Part shown: positions 12,700-16,248 of the stretch, in pieces | How the letters are laid out: each line of letters opens with the position of its first letter | Numbering within the stretch: the first letter of the stretch is position 1 | DNA from: DASTCC01 sp035711465 | Lineage (GTDB): Bacteria > Acidobacteriota > Vicinamibacteria > Vicinamibacterales > SCN-69-37 | Direction: 5' to 3' | Length of the DNA stretch: 16,248 nucleotides | NCBI GenBank assembly: GCA_035711465.1 | Contig: DASTCC010000078.1 | Location: 1-16,248 of the forward strand | Program-made: the position numbers and the translations under genes | Notes under the pieces: generated by a model | Database searches by the model: none | The model's input: only the letters and a program-made list of their open reading frames with translations | What the model was told of the DNA's origin: nothing

Positions 12700-13677
12700 A
12701 TCGCTGACGTCGGCGAACATGCGCTGATCGCGCGCCTGCGGGCGCGCACCACCAACCGGCACCTGCGCGTCGCGCTCGGCATCGGCGACGACGCCGCGGT
12801 GCTCACGCCGGGACGAAACACCCATACCGTCGTCACCACCGACAGCCTCGTCGAGCAGGTGCATTTCCGGCGCGACTGGTCGAGTGCCGAATCGGTCGGA
12901 CACAAGGCGCTGGCCGTGAATCTGAGCGACCTGGCGGCGATGGGATCGGAGCCGGAAGCGTTTCTGCTCAGCCTCGTGCTGCCGGACGCCCTGCCGCTTG
13001 CGGACTTCGACGCGTTGATCGAGGGCGCGCTCGCGCTCGCGCGCGCGAGCGGGGTCGAGCTGGTGGGCGGCAACATCGCCCGTTCCCCGGGGCCGCTGAT
13101 CGTCGACGTCACCGCCATCGGCGCAATTCGCCCGCGGCGGGTGCTGACCCGGGCCGGCGGCCGGCCGGGCGACGAGCTCTACGTGACCGGATGGATCGGC
13201 CGCGCCGGCGCCGGGCTGGCCATCCTCGAGTCTGGCGTCGCCCGCGCCGGATTGACCACCGCCGAGGCCGAGTGTCTGGCGTCGCTGGAGCGCCCGACAC
13301 CCCGCATCCGCCAGGGCCTGTTCGTCAGCCGCAGCCGGTCGGCCAACGCCTGCATCGATCTGTCCGATGGGCTCGCCGATGGCGCCCGGCAGCTGGCGGA
13401 GGCGAGCGGCACCGGCGTGGAGATCGATGCGGCTCACTTGCCCGTGCACCCTGGTGCCGCGCGGATGACGCCGGCCGAGGCGCTCACTGCCGCGGAAGAC
13501 TACGAGCTGCTCTTTGCCGTCTCGCCGAAGCGCCGCCGGGGGTTCCTGGCCGCGGTGAGCCGGGCGGGCCGCGTCCCGGTCACCCTGGTCGGACGGCTGA
13601 CGAAAACGTCATCGGCGGTGCTCATCGGCCCCGACGGGCCCGTCCCGCTGCCGCCTGGCCACCAGCACTTTCTGTAA
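12700..13677 (+). CDS. thiL: Thiamine-monophosphate kinase, non-canonical start
   Basis: ThiL phosphorylates thiamine monophosphate to thiamine diphosphate using ATP. Family segments in order: GEHALIARLRAR, the Mg-binding GIGDDAAVL, TTDSLVEQVHFRRDW, HKALAVNLSDLAAMGSEP, VGGNIARSPGPL, GRPGDELYVTGWIG, CIDLSDGLADGARQLA and AAEDYELLFAVSP. From ATC at 12700 the protein is 325 residues, the length of E. coli ThiL. The start is a problem: the frame is open from 12580, yet it has no ATG, GTG or TTG before the GTG at 12799, which would remove GIGDDAAVL. ATC at 12700 or 12679, or CTG at 12724, are the candidates; a sequence error or frameshift near 12660-12700 is the alternative. It begins 45 bases after 6S RNA and may be co-transcribed with it. 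Confidence 0.9.
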   Translation: MADVGEHALIARLRARTTNRHLRVALGIGDDAAVLTPGRNTHTVVTTDSLVEQVHFRRDWSSAESVGHKALAVNLSDLAAMGSEPEAFLLSLVLPDALPLADFDALIEGALALARASGVELVGGNIARSPGPLIVDVTAIGAIRPRRVLTRAGGRPGDELYVTGWIGRAGAGLAILESGVARAGLTTAEAECLASLERPTPRIRQGLFVSRSRSANACIDLSDGLADGARQLAEASGTGVEIDAAHLPVHPGAARMTPAEALTAAEDYELLFAVSPKRRRGFLAAVSRAGRVPVTLVGRLTKTSSAVLIGPDGPVPLPPGHQHFL

Positions 13678-13698
13678 GTCTAATTAAATCATTGACTT

Positions 13699-13721
13699 GC
13701 AGGCATTTATTTTCTGCCTGC
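13699..13721 (+). terminator. Inverted repeat after thiL
   Basis: GCAGGCA and TGCCTGC form a 7-bp stem around the AT-rich loop TTTATTTTC, 21 bases after thiL ends. The surrounding 13678-13715 stretch is strikingly AT-rich for this genome (TAATTAAATC, TTTATTTT). It is either a weak terminator of thiL or an operator upstream of the 3D-domain gene; a TTGACT (13692-13697) beside it has no well-placed -10 partner. Confidence 0.4.
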
Positions 13722-13790
13722 CCTCGGATTTCCGCTTGCCCTTTCGCCCTGCCCTCGCGGTAGCCTAAGGGCGTCCCTGCCGGAAAACCG

Positions 13791-14249
13791 ATGCTGCTGT
13801 CTCGATCCCTTCGCCGGAAGCTGCTCGCGACGGTCCTCTCCGCCGCGGCGCTGGTCCTCGTCTACGAGGCCACGGTGATCGACTCGCGCACGGTTCCCGT
13901 CCAGGCCGCCGCCGGCCAGCCGCTGGTTGCCGGGGCGAAGGCCGAGTTCGTGGCAACGGCGTATTGCAAGGGCACGACGACTCGCTCCGGGGTCAACGTC
14001 CGGGCGGGCATCCTCGCGGCCGATCCGAAGGTCCTGCCGGAGGGCTCGGTCGTCCAGCTGGAGGGCGTGCCCGAGGCCTACGAGGGCATCTACGCCGTCA
14101 TGGACACCGGCCCCAAGGTGAAGGGCCGCCACGTGGACATGTATATCTGGAGCTGTTTCGAGGCCCTCGACTTCGGCCGCCGGCCCGTGACCCTCACCGT
14201 CCTGCGCCTCGGCTGGAGTCCCAAGAGCAGCACCGGCGGCCTCAACTGA
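13791..14249 (+). CDS. 3D-domain (double-psi beta-barrel) envelope protein
   Basis: A 152-residue protein with an N-terminal membrane segment or signal (RSLRRKLL, then a hydrophobic run to about residue 27) and a 3D domain covering about 50-145. The three aspartates that name the domain are D78 (GILAADPKVLPEGS), D105 (YAVMDTGPKVKG) and D116 (RHVDMYI), followed by EALDFGRRPVTLTVLR. 3D domains are related to the MltA/RlpA double-psi beta-barrel and occur in peptidoglycan-acting proteins such as Sps/YabE-type enzymes. Activity on cell wall is thus likely but not certain. Two cysteines (C59, C122) could form a disulphide outside the membrane. The stop codon overlaps the end of the convergent ABC transporter gene by 8 bp. 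Confidence 0.85.
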   Translation: MLLSRSLRRKLLATVLSAAALVLVYEATVIDSRTVPVQAAAGQPLVAGAKAEFVATAYCKGTTTRSGVNVRAGILAADPKVLPEGSVVQLEGVPEAYEGIYAVMDTGPKVKGRHVDMYIWSCFEALDFGRRPVTLTVLRLGWSPKSSTGGLN

Positions 14250-16020
14250 GCGCCTCGGCCTCCGGCCCCGCGTACTGCAGCTGATACAACCGGTAATAGA
14301 GTCCCGCCGCGGCCAGCAGCTGCTGGTGCGAGCCGGTTTCGACGAGCTCGCCCCTGTGCAGAACGAGAATCCGATCCATGTCCTGGATCGTCGACAGCCT
14401 GTGAGCGATCGCCAGCGTCGTCCGCCCCGCCATCAGCACGCGGAGTGCATCCTGAATGAGCGCCTCGGTGGCGGTGTCGATCGACGACGTCGCTTCGTCG
14501 AGCAGCAGGACGCGCGGGTCGAGCGCGAGCGCGCGCGCGAACGACAGAAGCTGCTTCTGCCCCACGGACAGGGTGGCACCCCGCTCGGCGACGGGCGCGT
14601 CGAAACCGCCGGGCAGCGCGGCGATGAAGCGGTCGGCGTGCACGGCGCGCGCCGCGTCGACCACGTCCTCGCCGGTGAGCCGATCGTGGCCGAGCCGGAT
14701 GTTGCCGGCGATGGTGCCCGAGAACAGGTGCACGTCCTGGAGCACGAGCCCGAACAGGCCGCGAAGCTCGGCGACGTCGATCTCGCGGATGTCGATGCCG
14801 TCGACGAGGATGCGGCCGCGGGTGACGTCGTAGAACCGGAGCAGGAGATTGATGATCGTGGTCTTGCCCGAGCCGGTGGCGCCGACGAGGCCGACCCGCT
14901 GGCCCGGCTCGATGACGAAGGAGACGTCGCGGAGCACGAACAGATCGCCGTCGTACGCGAACCAGACGCGATCGAACTCGATCCGGCCGCGCCAGCCGCC
15001 AGCCGGCCGCTTGGGTTCGGCAGGCGGCAGAATCGTCACCGGCGTGTCGAGCAGCGTGAAGATGCGCTCGGAGGCGGCCATCGCCGCCTGCATGATGTTG
15101 AACTTCTCGGAGAGGTCGCTGATCGGCTGGAAGTAGCGGCGCGAGTACTGCAGAAACGCGACCAGGACGCCGAGCGACACCGTGCCCTCGAGCGCCCAGC
15201 CGCCGCCGATCCAGATGATCAGCGCGCCCGAAATCGCGGCGAGGATTTCGATCATCGGGTAGAACACGGCGTAGTAGAAGATCGCCGCGAGGTTGGCGTC
15301 GCGGTGCTCGCGGTTGACGGCATCGAAGCGGCGGAACGTGCGGCCTTCCTGATTGAAGAGCTGCACCACCGACATGCCGGTGAGGTGCTCCTGCAGGAAC
15401 GCATTGACGCGCGCGATCAGGCCGCGAATCCGCCGGTACGACTCGCGGACGTTCCTGCGGAACCAGTTGGTCACCCAGGCGATGAGCGGCAGCACCGCGA
15501 AGGCCACCAGCGCCAGACGCCAGTTCATCACCAGCATCGCGATCATGATGCCGCCGAGCACCATCACGTCGCCGAAGACCGTGACCACGCCCGATGCGAA
15601 CAGATCGTTGAGCGCGTCGACGTCGGTCGTGACCCTCGTCATCAGCCGGCCGACCGGATTGCGATCGTAGAAGCGCAGGTCGAGCCGCTGCAGGTGGCCG
15701 TATACCTCCATCCGCAGGCGGTGCATGATCCGCTGGCCGACCCGCTGAAGGATGTAGGTCTGGCCGTACTCGCAGAAAAAGCCGAACACCAGGAGCGCGA
15801 GGAAGACGGCGGCGATGCGCAGGAGGCCGGCGGCGTCGCCGGCCGCGATGTAGCGATCGATCGCGATCTGGGTCAGCCAGGGCTGCGCCAGATCCACGAG
15901 AGATGCGCCGGAAATGGCGACGAACGCCAGCGCCACGGCCGGCAGGTGCGGTCGCAGATACGTCAGCAGGCGGCGCATCAGCCGCGCGTCGTAGGCCTTG
16001 CCGAGGACGTCTTCATCCAT
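14242..16020 (-). CDS. ABC exporter half-transporter, MdlB-like (TMD-NBD)
   Basis: A 592-residue type I ABC exporter half with an N-terminal transmembrane domain (about 20-310; membrane runs such as VALAFVAISGASLV, AVFLALLVFGFF and DVMVLGGIMIAMLVM) fused to a nucleotide-binding domain (about 340-580). Walker A is GATGSGKTT near residue 378, the signature is LSVGQKQ near 482, Walker B is RVLLLDEATSSID near 505 with its catalytic Glu present, and the H-loop is AIAHRLST near 537. The Val in LSVGQ also occurs in E. coli MdlB. The substrate cannot be read from sequence; lipids or drugs are usual. It starts 21 bp after the stop of another half-transporter on the same strand, so a heterodimer is likely. 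Its 3' end overlaps the 3D-domain gene. Confidence 0.94.
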   Translation of the reverse strand: MDEDVLGKAYDARLMRRLLTYLRPHLPAVALAFVAISGASLVDLAQPWLTQIAIDRYIAAGDAAGLLRIAAVFLALLVFGFFCEYGQTYILQRVGQRIMHRLRMEVYGHLQRLDLRFYDRNPVGRLMTRVTTDVDALNDLFASGVVTVFGDVMVLGGIMIAMLVMNWRLALVAFAVLPLIAWVTNWFRRNVRESYRRIRGLIARVNAFLQEHLTGMSVVQLFNQEGRTFRRFDAVNREHRDANLAAIFYYAVFYPMIEILAAISGALIIWIGGGWALEGTVSLGVLVAFLQYSRRYFQPISDLSEKFNIMQAAMAASERIFTLLDTPVTILPPAEPKRPAGGWRGRIEFDRVWFAYDGDLFVLRDVSFVIEPGQRVGLVGATGSGKTTIINLLLRFYDVTRGRILVDGIDIREIDVAELRGLFGLVLQDVHLFSGTIAGNIRLGHDRLTGEDVVDAARAVHADRFIAALPGGFDAPVAERGATLSVGQKQLLSFARALALDPRVLLLDEATSSIDTATEALIQDALRVLMAGRTTLAIAHRLSTIQDMDRILVLHRGELVETGSHQQLLAAAGLYYRLYQLQYAGPEAEALS

Positions 16021-16041
16021 TGACCGGGTCCCCCAGTTCCG

Positions 16042-16248
16042 TCACTGGATCTGTTCCTCGAGCTGCTGCCGGCGGTGCATGTCGGCGTAGTGGCCCGTGG
16101 CGGCGACGAGTGTCGAGTGGGTGCCGCGCTCGACGATGCGCCCGTGATGGAGCACGACGATCTCGTCGGCGTCCTGCACGGTGGATACGCGGTGCGAGAC
16201 GATCAGGCACGTGCGGCCGCGGCGGACGTCGCGAAGCTCGCTCAGAAT
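16042..16248 (-). CDS. ABC exporter half-transporter, C-terminal end only (partial)
   Basis: The last 68 residues of a nucleotide-binding domain; the rest lies beyond the window's right edge. Visible are LSELRDVRRGRTCLIVSHR with the H-loop histidine, VSTVQDADEIVVLHHGRIVERG and THSTLVAATGHYADMHRRQQLEEQ, the usual D-loop-distal tail of a type I exporter. It ends in TGA 21 bp before the MdlB-like gene. The order of two adjacent half-transporters fits an MdlA-MdlB or TmrA-TmrB style heterodimer. Whether this partner has a degenerate ATPase site cannot be judged from the piece present. Confidence 0.9.
   Translation of the reverse strand: MLSELRDVRRGRTCLIVSHRVSTVQDADEIVVLHHGRIVERGTHSTLVAATGHYADMHRRQQLEEQIQ

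Noticed and set aside
12799..13677. thiL starting at the GTG at 12799
   Set aside because: That start removes GEHALIARLRAR and the Mg-binding GIGDDAAVL, leaving a protein shorter than the family.
14326..16023. 565-codon plus-strand open frame opposite the ABC transporter
   Set aside because: Composition is dominated by Arg, Asp, Glu and His repeats mirroring the ABC gene; no ribosome site or domain.

Overview
The window is GC-rich DNA in which almost every base is accounted for by housekeeping genes. Gene content and base composition suggest a high-GC Acidobacteriota-type organism, perhaps Vicinamibacteria, probably from an environmental genome. That assignment is inference; no rRNA is present to confirm it.

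Layout. (1) Bases 1-1496, minus strand: a two-gene unit, ruvX then mltG, joined by an ATGA overlap and followed by a 28-bp perfect palindrome. (2) Bases 1566-4877, plus strand: a probable lipoprotein of the alkaline phosphatase/phosphodiesterase superfamily, then a membrane-anchored PDZ-S41 (carboxyl-terminal-processing-protease-like) protein that lacks the catalytic Ser and Lys. (3) Bases 4942-11810: the translation cluster tRNA-Val(GAC), thrS, infC, rpmI, rplT, pheS, pheT, followed by a small ZapB-like coiled-coil protein. (4) Bases 12000-13677: zapA, a 6S RNA gene with a clear promoter, and thiL; zapA beside 6S RNA is an arrangement known from Proteobacteria. (5) Bases 13791-16248: a small 3D-domain (double-psi beta-barrel) envelope protein, converging with two minus-strand half-size ABC exporter genes of MdlA/MdlB type, the upstream one cut by the window edge.

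How the genes work together. The central block couples charging of Thr- and Phe-tRNA with initiation factor 3 and ribosomal proteins bL35 and uL20. It continues into FtsZ-ring accessory proteins and then 6S RNA, the growth-phase regulator of RNA polymerase. The flanks carry envelope functions: septal peptidoglycan cleavage (MltG), a 3D-domain protein and lipid/drug-type export.

I found no mobile element, CRISPR array, phage or defence system, and no obviously new multi-gene system. The unusual signals lie in the details. -10 hexamers sit 6-7 nt from three start codons, suggesting leaderless mRNAs. The S41 homologue looks catalytically dead. PheT appears to lack its tRNA-binding OB-fold domain. 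infC has an ATC start, and thiL has no canonical start upstream of its essential N-terminal motif. A tandem array of 49-bp GNRA hairpins with compensatory changes lies in the infC-rpmI gap. An exact 8-bp tandem repeat abuts the 6S promoter.
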